From Tamarix chinensis (taxonomy: Eukaryota; Streptophyta; Magnoliopsida; Caryophyllales; Tamaricaceae), in assembly GCA_030549775.1 (NCBI GenBank), contig CM060173.1:5058501-5122500 (forward strand): 64,000 bases of DNA, in the 5' to 3' direction. Each line of letters starts with the position of its first letter. Positions within the stretch are counted from its first letter, which is position 1. The position numbers and the translations under genes are program-made. This document shows positions 1 to 12,369 of the stretch, piece after piece. Under the pieces are notes generated by a model. It had not been told where the DNA came from. It saw nothing but the letters and a program-made list of their open reading frames with translations, and searched no databases.

Positions 1-30
1 CTAATTATAATGATCATGTAAGGCACTTGA
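1..30 (+). pseudogene. Ty3/gypsy reverse transcriptase, upstream fragment
   Basis: Reading from base 3, this stub encodes NYNDHVRHL. It matches the region of Ty3/gypsy reverse transcriptases just after the active site, where the consensus is roughly Y-x(4)-DEHVxHLR. The same reading frame resumes after the giant LTR that follows: the last codons (RHL) continue as R-IVF at 6843 once the duplicated CTTGA is discounted. The fragment is therefore the left half of a codon series split by transposon insertion. The rest of the polymerase and gag would lie to the left of the window. Frame and motif continuity are seen directly; family assignment comes from general knowledge of gypsy polymerases. Confidence 0.75.
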
Positions 31-429
31 TGTAATCCCCCAAAAATTTATCTGTAATTCAATAAATAGCTTTTATTTAAAATAAATTAGCTTTTAAAAT
101 TATATATTTTAATTATTATATGGATTTTGATTATATAAAATTAGATAGGAATATTTAATAAATTAAAATAAATATTTTATTAATTTATCATACTCATTTT
201 ATTTAAATAATTTTTTAAACCAATATTTTACTAAAATTAACCTTTTTAAGCCCATATATTTAATTATATTAAATTAAATTATTAAATAAATTTATTATTA
301 AAATATTAAATCATATTATTTTATAAATTAAATTATTTTAATTTCTCCCATTTATTTTATTATTTTCCTTTTTTTTCTCTCTTCCCTTCTCCTTTTTTCT
401 CTTTTTTCCTACTTTATTCTTTTCTTTTT

Positions 430-1560
430 TTCTCCTCCTTTTGGCCGCCACACTCGGCCTACTTCCTCTCCCCTGTGCATTGGGCCTCAGCCCATCTCTC
501 CCTCCCCCTTCCTTCCTTCTTCTCCCATGCACGACGCAGCACAGCCCAGCCCGTCCCTCTCTTTTTTTTCCAGACTGGACCGGCCGGCCTATCCCTCTTT
601 CCTACACCGGTCCACCCGCTCGCATCCCCTCCCCTTCCTTTCTCTCTTCTTCCATGCCCGACCACCATTATCTGCCATGATCGAGCACGCCGGCCGCCTG
701 CAAGTGCCATACCCGGCCCCCACCTACCTCCCTGCTACTCCCTCTCCCTTCTCGGTCATTTTCTTTCCTATTTCGAACCAAACCAACTCCTGGACCGCAG
801 CTCGCATGCCCTTTTTCCTTTCCCTCTTCTTCCCTTCACCTCCCTATCACCCGACCACCATCTGCCACCCTACAACCTACCCTGGCCGACCACCTACTCC
901 CCTCTGCCTCCTCTTATTTTTCTTCATCCCTCCTTGCCTCATCCTACTCATAATTTCGAGCCCTCATTCCCGTCCCCGATTCTTTTTTTTCATTTTCTCC
1001 TCCTTCCCATTCTTCCCTGTTTTTTGCACACCGCCGCCACCGCACCAAGCCCCTGCGCCACCCACTGCCACCCTATACCTCAGCCCTGCACCACCATGAG
1101 ACCACCCAAAGCACCCTCCCTTCTCCAACTCTTATTTTTCTCCCCACTTTTCTCCCTTATCACCAAGCCACCTGCAACCGCCCCGTTCTCCGCTGTCTGG
1201 CCACCTCTGCCGCCACCCAAACCACCAACCCACACCCTGCAACCTCCTCTACCACCCCATACCTTACTTTCCCGAAAACAGCCCCTTACCCCTCCATTTT
1301 TTCCTTCTCTTTTCCTTCCTTCTCAGCCACACCCAGCCCGAAAGCCATCTTCTCCGCCTTGTTGCGGTGACCTCCATCGCCCTCTACCACCGTGAAACCA
1401 TCCTTAGCCTCCACCTACACCCCCTCTTCACTCCTGCATCCTTACCTTACCTCCAATCCTCCCCCATCTACCTCCTTTTCTAGCCTAAAGTCCCTAAACC
1501 GAGCCATCTCTCCTCCCTTCTATCTCATTACCTTCGAACCTTTCCTTCCCCCCTAATCTG
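430..1560 (+). repeat. Pyrimidine-rich domain of giant LTR copy A
   Basis: About 1.1 kb is dominated by C and T on this strand and is markedly more GC-rich than the AT-rich DNA on both sides. Equivalent blocks sit at the same place in the other two giant LTRs (20260-21450, and as purines at 25260-26420). Long open frames here, for example 475-1395, translate to Pro/Ser/Leu-rich low-complexity strings. They are open because stop codons need A and G. I do not call them proteins. Possible roles, inferred only, are a promoter-proximal unstructured region or a triplex-forming tract. Confidence 0.8.
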
Positions 1561-2219
1561 CGTGTGGCTCAAGTTGTTCATGCAGCATGAGCTCCACATT
1601 GATTTGGAATTTATTTGTCTAAATTTGGAGGTATATTAATAGTTAATTAAAGTGTTTTATTATTAAATAAATTTTTATAAAGTTTTATCCTTTTTAATTT
1701 CCTACTTCTAATATAATACTTATTGATATTATTTTTAGGTGTTGATTTGCTAATTAAGCTTTGAATCTTTAACCGGGATACCAGTAAGGTTCAATTTTTG
1801 CGGGATTAAGGTAATCGTTAAACCCCACGTAAATGCATGGAAAAATGTATGCTAGCACATTAGGCATTTTAGTATTATTTTATGCATGTTATGTGTTGCC
1901 TAGTATGATAAATTTGGTTGCGTATATTGATTGATAAAAAAAAAAGAGCATGCTAGATTTTGTGCCATGCGTAGAGATGATACTTAAGGAAGGAGCTTGA
2001 TATTTGATGGAAATGTTAAATTCTTGTCTATGATGTATTATGTTGCTAATGCATGAATAATATTATTGTGAGTCTAAGGGTATTTTAGTAATATGCCTAT
2101 GTAAGTATGTGATCTAATATATGTAGTTGCTAATGAGTATTATGTTGAATAATGACAAGTTGGTGGAGTTAGATGATAAGAATGAAGTGCTAATATTAGT
2201 ATTTTATGTATTGGTGGTA

Positions 2220-3350
2220 AATTCATAAAAGTGGTATAATAAAAGGGTTAAGCGGTAATTTTATAAGTGAAAGGGGTATTTTGGAAATTTTGTAGTAAAG
2301 GGGTATTTTGGTAATTTCGAAAGAAAAGGGTGAAATGATAATTTTATAAGTAAAAGGATGAAATTGTAAGTTGTAAGAAAAAGGCGTATTATGGTAATTT
2401 TGGAGGCAAAAAGGCAATATGGTAATTTTATGATTAAATGGCAAAATGATAATTTTACAGGTAAAGGGGTATTATGGTAATTTTGGGAGTAAAGGGTAAA
2501 GTGGTAATTTTGGAAGTAAGAGATAAAATGGTAATTTTAGAAGAGAAAGGCAAAATGGTAATTTGTAAGAAAAGGGTAAAATAGTAATCTTGGATGTAAA
2601 GGGTATTATGGTAATTTGCAAGCAAAAGGATAATATGGTAAATTTGGATGTAAAGGGGGTAAGATGGTAATTTTTATAAATAAAAGGATATTATGGTTAT
2701 TTGGAAGTAAGGGGTAGAAGAGTAATTTTACAAATAAAAGGATGTTTATGGCAAGCTTGGGAGTAAGGGGTAACTTAGTAATTATAAAAACGATGAAGGG
2801 CAATTTGGTAATTAAATTATGATTATAGAAGGGCAACATAATATTGATAAAAAAAAAGATGGAGAAGGGTAAAATGGTAATTATAACAATTAAGAAGGGT
2901 AGAATGGTAATTATGACAATGGAAAAGGGTAATTTGGTAATTTAACCAACTAAGGGGCAATTCGGTAATTATAATGATGGAGAAGGGTAATTTGGTAATT
3001 TAATCGACTAAAGGGTGAGTTAGTAATTATTTAACCTACTAAAGGGGCAAATTGGTAATCATGATAGCAAAGATGGGTAATTTAGTAATTTATCCAACTA
3101 AATGGCAAGTTGTTGATTGTAATAAAAGAAAAGGGCAAATTGGTAACCTAACCAACCAAATGGGAGACATGTTAAGTGTAGGAATTATAAGGGGTGAATG
3201 GTGACCTAAAAAGCGTAGGAGATAACTTGGTAACCTAAATCAGATAAGGGGTAATTTGGTAATTATGTAACCTGAAGAGTAATAGGGTAATTTGTCAAGT
3301 AAGGAATGGATGACTTAGCGATTATATAAGTAAGGGGTAAATAAGTAATT
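2220..3350 (+). repeat. GGTAATTT minisatellite of giant LTR copy A
   Basis: Some 35-40 degenerate units of about 28-33 bp are present, each built around AAAGGGTAAxxTGGTAATTTT followed by a variable linker such as GGAAGTAA or ATAATGG. The array is interrupted only by point changes and small indels. It stops shortly before the insertion point of the nested solo LTR. Homologous arrays occur at 23040-24545 (reverse), 27355-27871 and 35066-35590. Open frames within it are by-products of the repeat period. Confidence 0.85.
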
Positions 3351-3622
3351 TATACCTAACATGTCATTGTGATTGTGGAATTTCATAATATGATTCAAAA
3401 AATGTTAATTAGCAAGGTAAGAGTATTTGATAATTAGTAAGTATCACGAGAACAAATCCTAACTCGGAATTAGATGAGATTATGATGGCCTTAATGATTT
3501 CTCTGTGTTATCTTGGATAACCGTCTGAATAAAAAATGACTAATGATATAAGAACGATTGAAAGTGAATAAGTATCTGCTTATTGGGAATTTCGTGATCA
3601 CCTTAATTAAGACATTAATACT

Positions 3623-5374
3623 TGGTATGATCGTAGCCGGCACGCAATTTAAACCCTCTTGTTGTCAATTGTAGCACTGGTAAATAAGGGTATCGTTCTA
3701 GGCCGGGGATTGAGAGGGCTCACCTCTATTTAACTAGCTTGGAAATAAAACTAAAACTAAAAATAAAAATCCTAAAAAAACATAATAAATAAATAATAAA
3801 AATACTAATGAGGGTTTATCAAAATAAAATAAAAAATAAAATAATAAAAGGAATAAAATAAAACAAACTAATATAAACTAAACTATGGGAATCCCGCAGA
3901 TATGATAATATTTATTTCTAAGTCAATATTTAATCATGAGAATGAGATCGACCAAGTTGTACACCAAACGCAGGTCCATACACCTTATATTACTTCCCTT
4001 AATTAATTAATATGATCACGTGCCTATATTAACCCTATTAAATACTAGCAGTATAGCAGCAACAAGCGGCTCCTATATTTAACTAGATTTAATGCATTAA
4101 GTGTAAGTGGAAGGCTGTCAATCTAAGTACTCGGACTAGTACAAAGCGCATGTCTAGCTGTATTTCCTTTTCTCTACCCACACGTATCGAAACGTTTTAC
4201 CACTTCAGTTAGAATCACAAAACTATTAGGTGAATTTTTATCTAACCTAGCTGCAATTTATACATATAAATTTTAATATATTTAGATAGTCACCTCGCAG
4301 GCAAATAAACCTACATACTGTCACTTATGAGGAACCAGAACAAGGCATGCACCAAATAAACTATACTTGACATAATTATACATATAAACGATAGCAATTA
4401 ATATAGAGTCAAGAAACAATCTCACGAAACAAAGAAAATAAAATTATAATTTAAATCCTAATCCAGAGTTTTAATTTATTCCCTAACAATAAATAATCAG
4501 CCAGCCATAATTAAAGAATTAATTACACAGAAATATATATCTAAAATATAAATTAAAAATAAGAGAAAGAAATAACCGAAATTAATTTTGGATAAAAGAT
4601 CAAGAATTTATTCAGATAAAAATTAATTTTATCTGAAATAAATTCTACCGGTATAAATTCTTCCTCTAATTTTTCTTCCTTCTCGGCCTTTATTTTCGTG
4701 TGTAAATTCTTTTTCTTTGTCTTATTCTCGGCTGACGGCTGCTCTGATTCCGTTAGTTGCCTTCCGTGCGTCGAGGCTTCGATCCGTGCGCCCTGCCTCC
4801 TTCACTTGACGCGCCCCGTGCCTAACGGCTGAGGCAGCCTATTCTGCCCTCTAGCCTCTGAAGGCTCTCTCGCCCTTCTCCTCTACCGCTCCTTTTATTT
4901 TTGATTCGTGCGGTGCTCCATCTCTTCGCCCCATGCCACGTCAGCCCTGACGGCTGACTTTTCTTCTCATGCGCCCAGCATTTTTTTTTCGGCTGACGGC
5001 GCTTTCTTTTTTTCTTTCCAGGTCAGCTGAGCCATTAGGTTTAGTTTGGCTTGTTCCCAGGCCTTTCTCGCTGCGCTCCGTTTGTTTAGCTTTCGTGGCG
5101 TTTGGGCCTTTGGCCTTTGGTCGTTGGTCCAAACGTCGATTCTTTTTTTTTATTTAAAAATAATAATTCCTGCAAAATAAAATTCAATAAATATTAATAA
5201 ATAATATTTTATTCTAAATTTACTTAATTTATATCATTTTAGCTCAAATAATAATATTTATGCAAATTTTACTACTTAAGCATAAAACAATAATTATTCC
5301 CCTATATTAGTTAAATAAACTACCAAAAACTAAGATTATAAGGGTATAAAATGTGTCAAAATATGAACTCATCA
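3623..5374 (-). mobile_element. Solo LTR of Athila-like non-autonomous family
   Basis: A 1752-bp LTR lies inside the giant LTR between perfect 5-bp duplications ATACT (3618-3622 and 5375-5379). On its own (minus) strand it begins TGATGAGTTCATATTTTGAC and ends ...CGATCATACCA. It is homologous over its whole length to the two LTRs of the complete element at 27877-35060, which fixes family and orientation. Its G+C-rich part (4700-5130) gives short open frames that look accidental. The flanking giant-LTR sequence is continuous across the insertion when compared with 35870-35880, so the insertion is precise. Confidence 0.9.
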
Positions 5375-5529
5375 ATACTTAAAGTGAAAGACCTCGAGAT
5401 CGAGAATGGTGGCTCTTTAGGGGTCGCTACCCTAAAGACGTAGTTTAGCCCACGATTATTCTGGTATTTGCTGGTGTGCCTTTGTGCCACAACCAGGCCC
5501 TATATCTTACTCTATCTAGCTCTACGGAC

Positions 5530-6200
5530 CTAGTTAGGGGGTATGCATACTTATGGATTAGGTGTCCTTGTCGGTAGGGTACTAAGTAGCTTTATGCACT
5601 AGTACGACCAGGGTACCTTTGTGTCCCTGGGTTCGTGGTTGAAGGGTACTGAGTGGCTTGTATGCACCGGTATGACCGGTGTACCTTTGTGCCCCGGGTT
5701 CTTGATCTCCCGTTTGAGGCAAATAAATAGAATTGTTGTGCTGACTAAAGAAAGGAAAAACACTAATTACGAAAGTGAAAGATTAATGATCCGGGCCCAA
5801 TTGACTTATGATAATGAGTACCAATCCACCGGTTGTAATAGTGGCCCAGGAACATGTTGCCCTGGCAAGTGATTATGAGTACCGATCCACCGGATATAAT
5901 AGTGGCCCAGGAGCGTGTTGCCCTGGATGATGATGATATGTATTCCGACCCACCAACTAAAATAGTGGGGGTCTCGAGCTTAATAAAACAACCATTAGAT
6001 ATGAATAAATTATGGAAAGATATTAATCACTTATAGTGGAACACCTTATAAGTCGGAGCCAGACCGATCCACCGGCGAATAATAGTGGCCAGGAGCGTTC
6101 TGCCCTAGAGACCGATCCACCGGCAATAATAGTGGTCAGGAGCGTTCTGCCCTTATGTATTCCGATCCACCGGCTATAATAGTGGGGTTCCCGCACTCAC
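5530..6200 (+). repeat. Paired-hairpin tandem array, giant LTR copy A
   Basis: Two kinds of short repeat follow each other. At 5575-5710 two units of about 60 bp carry GGGTACTgAGTgGC...; the second holds CACCGGT-atg-ACCGGTG (5665-5681), a perfect 7-bp inverted repeat. At 5820-6200 six units each carry GATCCACCGG-n-ATAATAGTGG. Four of them (all but those near 5947 and 6164) add a (C)CAGGAGCGT-n-TGCCC(TGG) half. In the clearest unit (5881-5927) CCAC pairs with GTGG and CCAGG pairs with CCTGG, giving two small adjacent hairpins. The array is conserved in position in the other giant LTRs. Confidence 0.8.
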
Positions 6201-6837
6201 TTGGATATAACCAAAGAGATGATTGAATAATGATGGACTAATGGCTTAAGGCCCAAAAGTATCAATTGTACCTTATAACTTGTTGATATGTGGCAGCCTT
6301 GTTATATATGTAATTGTTATGTATGCACCTCTCATTACATATGTCTATAGCTTGCATTATATGTTGCATTGCGGGCCTGTTTTTAAGTGTGGTATTAAAG
6401 GGTTAGTCAATACCATAGTACTGAAGGGTTCCCTTCGTGGGGCCCCTGCCTATTCAATGGGCAGTGCCCCTTGCAGATCTTTTCAGGTGTTATTCAAGTG
6501 GGCAACCGAAAAGAGAGTAAGGAATTATCCGGTACCATTAGGGTTTTTCTCTTTCTCTTTTAAATTCCTGGTTTTAATGTTAATGTTGTTAAAGTAACCA
6601 TCATTGGTGGATTTTATTCTTGTAAATGATTTGATGCACTACTCTGATTTGAAAATGGATTGTATATTGTGTTTTACACTTTTACCCTTAGCACTTAGTA
6701 CTGGAACGGTAGGAGAACACTGGTCTGGTACTAAGTGTAGCGGTAATATCCCCAGAATTCATGATTTTATAATTTGCTTCCGCTAACTCTTTCAAATAAA
6801 ACGAAATTTTTCAGTAGTGATCTTTGGGGGTGTTACA

Positions 6838-8740
6838 CTTGAGAATTGTATTTTTACCTCTTTGGAACAACAAATTTTATGTTAAACTAGAAAATTGTGA
6901 TTTATTTGTGCCTAGAGTCACATTTTTATGTTTTGTTGTATTCGGAGATGGAATTTCCATGGATGAGTCAAAGGTGGAGGTAATAAGAACATGGCATACA
7001 CCCACATCCATTACCGATATTAGATCCTTTCATGGACTTGCCTCTTTTTATAAGAGGTTCATAAAAAGGTTTAACACACTTCTAGCACCTATCATATAAT
7101 GCCTCAAAATAGGGTAGTTCCAATGGACCAAGTTCACATAAGAATATTTTGAGGTGATCAAAAACAAAGTGAGACCCTAGTGTTGAGATTGCCTAACTTT
7201 GACAAGGTATTTGAAATCGAGTGTGATGCAAGTGGAGTGGTATTGGAGCAATCTTACTACAAAAATAAAAAATGTTAGCCTTCTTTAGTGAAAAGATTAA
7301 TGGCTCAAGATCTAACTATAGCACATATGTCAAAGAATTTTATGCTACTATTAGGGCATTAGATCATTGGTTGCATTATCTTAGGCCATCATAATTTGTA
7401 TTGCATACCAATCATGAGTTCCTAAAATTTATAAATGGGTAGAATAAACTTAGTCCTAAGCATGCTATATGGTTAGAGTTTTTATAATCTTTCTCATTTG
7501 TAGCTAGGCATAAGAGTGGCAAAACAAATGTTGTAGCAGATGCTCTCTCTAGGATATATATCATGTTATCATTATTAGAAGCAAGGTTCGAGGTCCATAC
7601 CTAGTTCAAGAGGGATTTATTTTCAAAGGCAACAATTTGTGCAACCTAAAGTGCCCCATCAAAGAACTACTAATTCGTGAAGTGCATGGGGGAGGTCTAG
7701 CAAAGCATTTTGGTATTAAAAAAACTGATGATGTGCTCGAATAAAATTTTTATTGGCCTAGTATGGTAGGTGATGTGCAATCTCTAGTGGCAAAGTGCTC
7801 TACTTGCCAAAGGTCCAAGAGTTACTTCCACCAAGGACTCTATACCCCTTTACCTATCCCACACCATCTTTAGGATAATGTGGGTAAGGATTTCATAATG
7901 GTGTTGCCTAAAAGACAAAGGCAAAATGATGTCATTATGGTGGTAGGAGATCAATTTTCTAAGATTACTCATTTCATTCCCTATCATAAGACGGATGATG
8001 CCTCTTACATTGTTGATATTCACTTTAAGGAGATAGTTTGACTACATGGTATCCTAAAAATAATTATCTCTGATTAGGATACTAAGTTTCTTAGCTATTT
8101 CTAGAGAACCCTGTGGAGGTTACTAGGTATTAAACTTCTCTTTAGTACCTTTTATCATCCACAAACCGACAAAAAAAGGGTCACCAATCACACCATCACT
8201 ATGCTCTTAAGGAATTTAGTTCACAAATCCTTAAGAGATTGGGACACTGAGCTAAGCCACACCGAATTCACATGTAATGGATCTCCTACTTATGCCACCA
8301 GTCACTCACCTTTTTAAGTGGTATATGGAGTGAAACCCACCACTCCCATTGATCTTATTCCCCTCCCCATCGAAGCACAAACCAGTTCTGAAGCAAAGCA
8401 CAGGACCACTAAATGCAAAAACAAGGGCTAGGATTGAAAGGGTTAATGAAATGAATAAAAAGAAAGCAAACAAGCACGGAAAAGAGCAAATTTTTGAACT
8501 AGGAGAACTAGTTTGGCTTCATCTTCAAAAGGAAAGGTTTTATTCTAGAAGAAAGAACTAGCTAATGTCGAGAAGTGATGGGCCATTCAATATCCTAGGA
8601 AGGATCATTAATAATGTATATAGGTTTGAACTTCCACGAGAAATGGGGAATATGCCAAACACATTTAATATGGAAGATTTACTTCCTTATTTACATGATA
8701 AGAATTATGAAGATGAGGAGGAGTCCTTTCAATAGGGGGA
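6838..8740 (+). pseudogene. Ty3/gypsy pol remnant (RT end, RNase H, integrase)
   Basis: This continues the polymerase fragment at 1-30. The end of reverse transcriptase reads RSFHGLASFYKRFIKRF (about 7020-7075). RNase H follows, with the C-DAS motif near 7215 and an LHTNHEFLKF-type segment near 7400. Then come an ADALSR linker (7540), a partial zinc-binding segment (Y-WPSMVGDVQ...CSTCQRSK, 7750-7820), and the integrase core with GDQFSK and SDxDTKFLSYF (about 7945-8110). A C-terminal segment, DLVWLHLxKERF-like, sits at 8505-8545, and the protein ends at ESFQ-stop-GEN (about 8740). At least a dozen stops and several frameshifts are present. The third catalytic acid is lost: the expected HPQTD-GQTE is HPQTDKKRV at about 8160. 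No chromodomain is visible. Confidence 0.85.
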
Positions 8741-8746
8741 GAATAA

Positions 8747-9737
8747 TGTAGAAGCATCCTCCTTTGGTGACAATTACAATAATCTACTTATTAATTTTCT
8801 CAAGCTAGAAGAATTCAAAACTCTTATAACTTGGGTTAATGAGTGATCAAGGTTATGTGAAGCCATGCAATACCAAGATACAAACCATCAACTACACACT
8901 TTTATGTCTCCATTATGGCTTTATTATGTCTCAACAAAGCCAATTTCTTCATTGGCCACAAGCAACAAACTTGGCCGAATCAGCAAAAAATCTTATCCGA
9001 TTCAAACAACATTTCATGGGATGATTTTGTGTAAATTTGAGAAGTTTATTATGGGGAGTTCAAGGCCACAAATAAAGCTTAAATTGTGGAAGAATAAACA
9101 TTATTTTAAATCCTCAAAACCAGCTGTCGAGAATCAATCCATTAACTAACAATCAGCTTGATTTTTATTACCTTTCATAGTTAAACATGTTTAAAGAGTA
9201 TTATTATACTTTCCTAAATTAAAATTTATGTTTACTAAGAACTTTTAATAGTTTATCAAACTTATCCAACTTGTGATGGGCAATAGAAGACTCGATATTT
9301 AGTTCATAGCTGATTGTGGCATCTCAACCTTAGTTAATGTGTATTGGAGTAACCTATGGCTAGAGTGTAACCAAATCAGATTACTATGAGTTAGGGGTTT
9401 ATTTTGTAAGTTTTATAAAGCCTAATACTCTCTATATAGGATTAAATGGATAAAGGAATGGAAACTCTCTTTCAGTTTTCACTTATGGTTGTTGACAACC
9501 TACATACACTCAAGGCTTAGACCATAGTCTCGTGTTATCTCCCAATAATATTACACAATTTAGACTAAGTGTTGAAACCTTAGTTTGTTAGTGTAAGTGT
9601 TTAATATTAAAGGTATTTCAATATTAAATTCTACTCATTCTCTTCTTATCTTACTTTTTAATTACTATTTTGTTGGAACATTACCCAATTCAAACACTAA
9701 TACTTAGCTTAATCCAATATGTCTAGCATTATGCATC
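8747..9737 (+). mobile_element. Probable 3' LTR of the decayed Ty3/gypsy element
   Basis: A purine-rich stretch (AATAGGGGGAGAATAA, 8731-8746) directly follows the polyprotein end and is a likely polypurine tract. The next bases, TGTAGAAGCATCC, would begin the LTR. A TATA-like CTCTCTATATAGG at about 9428 and downstream sequence typical of a transcript start lie about 700 bp in. The right end is not resolved: it is placed just before the decayed giant LTR relative that seems to start near 9738. The short open frames at 8839-9149 have no recognisable content. Confidence 0.5.
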
Positions 9738-11164
9738 ACAACATCTCCCCTATTTTGGCTGTATAATTTTGGTTCCTCAATACCCTATTTATAACCTATT
9801 TGTTTTGATTTATTTTCATTTAGCCATTCTCTCATTTTTCTCATCTTAGTTGCTCCCATATCTCTCTTTAGTTTGGTTATTTTTGTTAAGTGTTTTTAAG
9901 CTTTGTTGATCCTATAACTGAGACCCATCCTCCTTTGTTTCTCTTTATTATATTTTTTAAATTTCTATATTTCCTTATATCTAGCCCTTATTTATTTTTA
10001 AATAAGTAAATAATGTTAGATTTTTGGTTAAATTATGAAATTTTCATCTTTTGTATCCTCCTTGCGTGCTTCCATATTTTAAAGGTGCTGAATTTCTTTT
10101 GGTAGTTATTTATTTTAATTTTGCTGTGCTTGAAAAGAGGTAACCCATATGCTCCTATTAAATATGTGAAATTCATGTAATAACATGTCTGAGGATTCTT
10201 ATGTTGTCCTTAAGTGTAATTTATGTTTTATTGTGATCTCATTAAAAAGTATGCATTCATCATGTATTGTTATTAATTTATGTAAGTATATGACCATATA
10301 TTTTTATGCAAGAGTATTTTAAATTTATGTATGTTTAATATATGTATAATAGCATATTAATATAAGTTTGTTTGTGGTAAAATAATTATGCATGATTACC
10401 GCTTCATGTCCTAAAAAGGATTACTTTATTTTAGGGGTAAAATGATAATTTTGTAACTTCTTAGATTTTTCATAATTGTAATTTTATATTAATTTACCTC
10501 TTTTAATGTTATTTCTTTATGCCATGAATTTCTCTTAATTATAATAACAATTGGTTTTAAAATTGGAAAATTATTGAATAAATAACAAATAAAGGCATTT
10601 TGGTCATATATGGCTAATTATGACTAAAAGTGTGAACAATTGGACTAGAATTGCCTTAATGGATTCCTAGGTTGATCTTAGTGTTGACTTATACTTTATC
10701 TTGGATCGTTGACCAAATGAGCAACTTTAAATAATTTAAAATAAAGGGAAAATGGTTAAGCATGGAATTGGAATCGTTGTGCATTATGTAATATGTTATG
10801 ATCACATTATTAAGATATTAATATTTAAAGTGAAAGACTTCAAGATTTGGGAATGGTTACTCTTTAGGGTTAGCTACCCTAGAAATGAGTTGAGAGCCCT
10901 TGATTTTCTTTGGTGGTTTCATCATATGCCTCACCATTTTGGTAAAGGCCCTAGTCTACCCTATAAGTGACATAGACCCTATAAGGGGTATTGATACTTA
11001 ATGACTGGGTGTCCTAGGATTGGAGGATATTGTGTTACTTTGTTACTCCAGTATGACCCGAGTACTTGTATGTCTCTAGATTACAAGTTGGGAGGATATT
11101 ATGTTGTGTTAATGTGCCAGTATAACTAATGTACTTAATATATCTTTCGATAATTATTTTATAC

Positions 11165-12369
11165 TCTCAAGTAATTAAAATAGAAATAATTGTTCTATAA
11201 GGATTTGAATAGATGGTTGAGGTTTGTTGCTTTGGTAGTTGCCTTTGTGGTAAATTAATTTTATGCTCTATTTTTATAGTATTAATCCTCATACTTATCA
11301 TTAATTTTCCTTTTAAAAAGGACAATTTAATATATATTTTAACCATAGGTATTCATTTGAGATCAATCATGAAGAAAAGAAATAAGAACAAGGTTTTTGA
11401 ATAGTTTTGAAAGTAAAAAAGATCAACTAGAACTTTCACATGAAATCACAAAAACAACATTTAGTATTTCAAGCATAAATTTTTCATCCAAGCTCTGATT
11501 GAGTTGATTTAAGTTGTATTAGAAATATAAGATTAAGAGCTATTAGTTTCATGTTCACAACATTTTCTAAATCGGAGTGCATCATGGTCAAACTTGCATT
11601 GAAATTTGAAGGTATCAACCGAAAATGTTGAAGGTTACTTAGGGATGGGTGGTAGACCGCCCAATGACCGAAGGCTATCCAGAGCCACTGGAACAACCAT
11701 GGAAGTCTTGAACTAAACGCCTAAAATTTTTAAATATTTTTCAACTCCTATCTTATCTTCCCACAAAACTAATACATGATTTTTTTAGCCTTTTTACACC
11801 TATATATACATCTCTAACTCAAATGTTACTAGAAAAAAATGAATTTAGAGCCTCCAATTTTAACATTCATAATTATGATTTAATATATATCTTCAACCTC
11901 TACCTCAATTTTTTCTTTATTAGTCCATCAAATCATGATTACATTCATTCAATTCGCTCTTAATTCATTCAATTCAATCATCATCTAACCCTAATTCTTG
12001 ATTCTCTTCCATTAATTTGGCCTCCTTCAAAGGATTTGCAATCTAGGGTTCTTCATCCATCTCAATAATTCTTCCAATGTGTGGTTCAATTCCTCCAATT
12101 GATCCAAAAAATCATCAATTCCATCTTCCAAACCCTTAATTTGTTAATAACATACAACAGTTTACTCAAAGGAGAATCCAATTCAAGTCAACATTCAAGT
12201 GGAGGAAAAGGATTGTTCACACAAGGAAGAAGATAAAATGGTCGATTGAGCTTCAATCAGGGATCATATGTTCTCATTATTCTGCTAGTTTTCACTTCTA
12301 TCTTTGGTATTTTCTTTTCCTATCTTATTGTATACCTTGTGTAATTAATTTATACATGACAAGCGGCTA
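11165..12369. other. AT-rich stretch without recognisable genes
   Basis: No convincing coding signal is visible here. Short open frames at 11213-11404 (plus) and 11484-11696 (minus) have no recognisable motif and run through low-complexity AT-rich DNA. By position it should contain the unaligned part of the old solo LTR that becomes recognisable at 12370. Several CT-rich phrases (for example around 11740-12020) would fit the LTR leader seen in younger copies. Confidence 0.4.

Larger units (their letters stand above)
31..6837 (+). mobile_element. Giant solo LTR (about 5.05 kb), copy A
   Basis: The element starts TGTAATCCCCCAAAA and ends TTTGGGGGTGTTACA. It is flanked by a perfect 5-bp target duplication, CTTGA (26-30 and 6838-6842). 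No internal coding region, primer site or second LTR lies between the ends, so a solo LTR left by recombination is the simplest reading. Domains in order: AT-rich lead (31-430), pyrimidine-rich block (430-1560), decayed hairpin near 1570, GGTAATTT minisatellite (2220-3350), paired-hairpin array (5530-6200), and a 3' tail with TACTGGAACGGTAGG-type sequence. Subtracting the nested LTR at 3623-5374 and its target copy gives 5050 bp, nearly identical to the copy at 19936-38311. The homologous LTR at 51549-54991 borders a chromovirus-like pol through a polypurine tract, which supports the LTR reading over a TIR transposon. Confidence 0.85.

Noticed and set aside
475..1395. 306-codon open frame and overlapping long frames in the C/T-rich blocks (also 20365-21096, 20496-21221, 25657-26403)
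   Set aside because: Pro/Ser/Leu-rich low-complexity translations caused by near absence of A/G on one strand. Frames do not correspond between the three homologous LTR copies.
2220..3350. Interstitial telomere-like repeats (AAAGGGTAA)
   Set aside because: Plant telomere units are TTTAGGG. Here the repeated unit is about 30 bp with GGTAATTT and no heptamer periodicity.
31..6837. Reading the giant elements as TIR DNA transposons because the ends are inverted repeats
   Set aside because: 5-bp TSDs, TG...CA ends and a homologous LTR at 51549-54991 next to a polypurine tract and pol fit LTRs better. No transposase is present.
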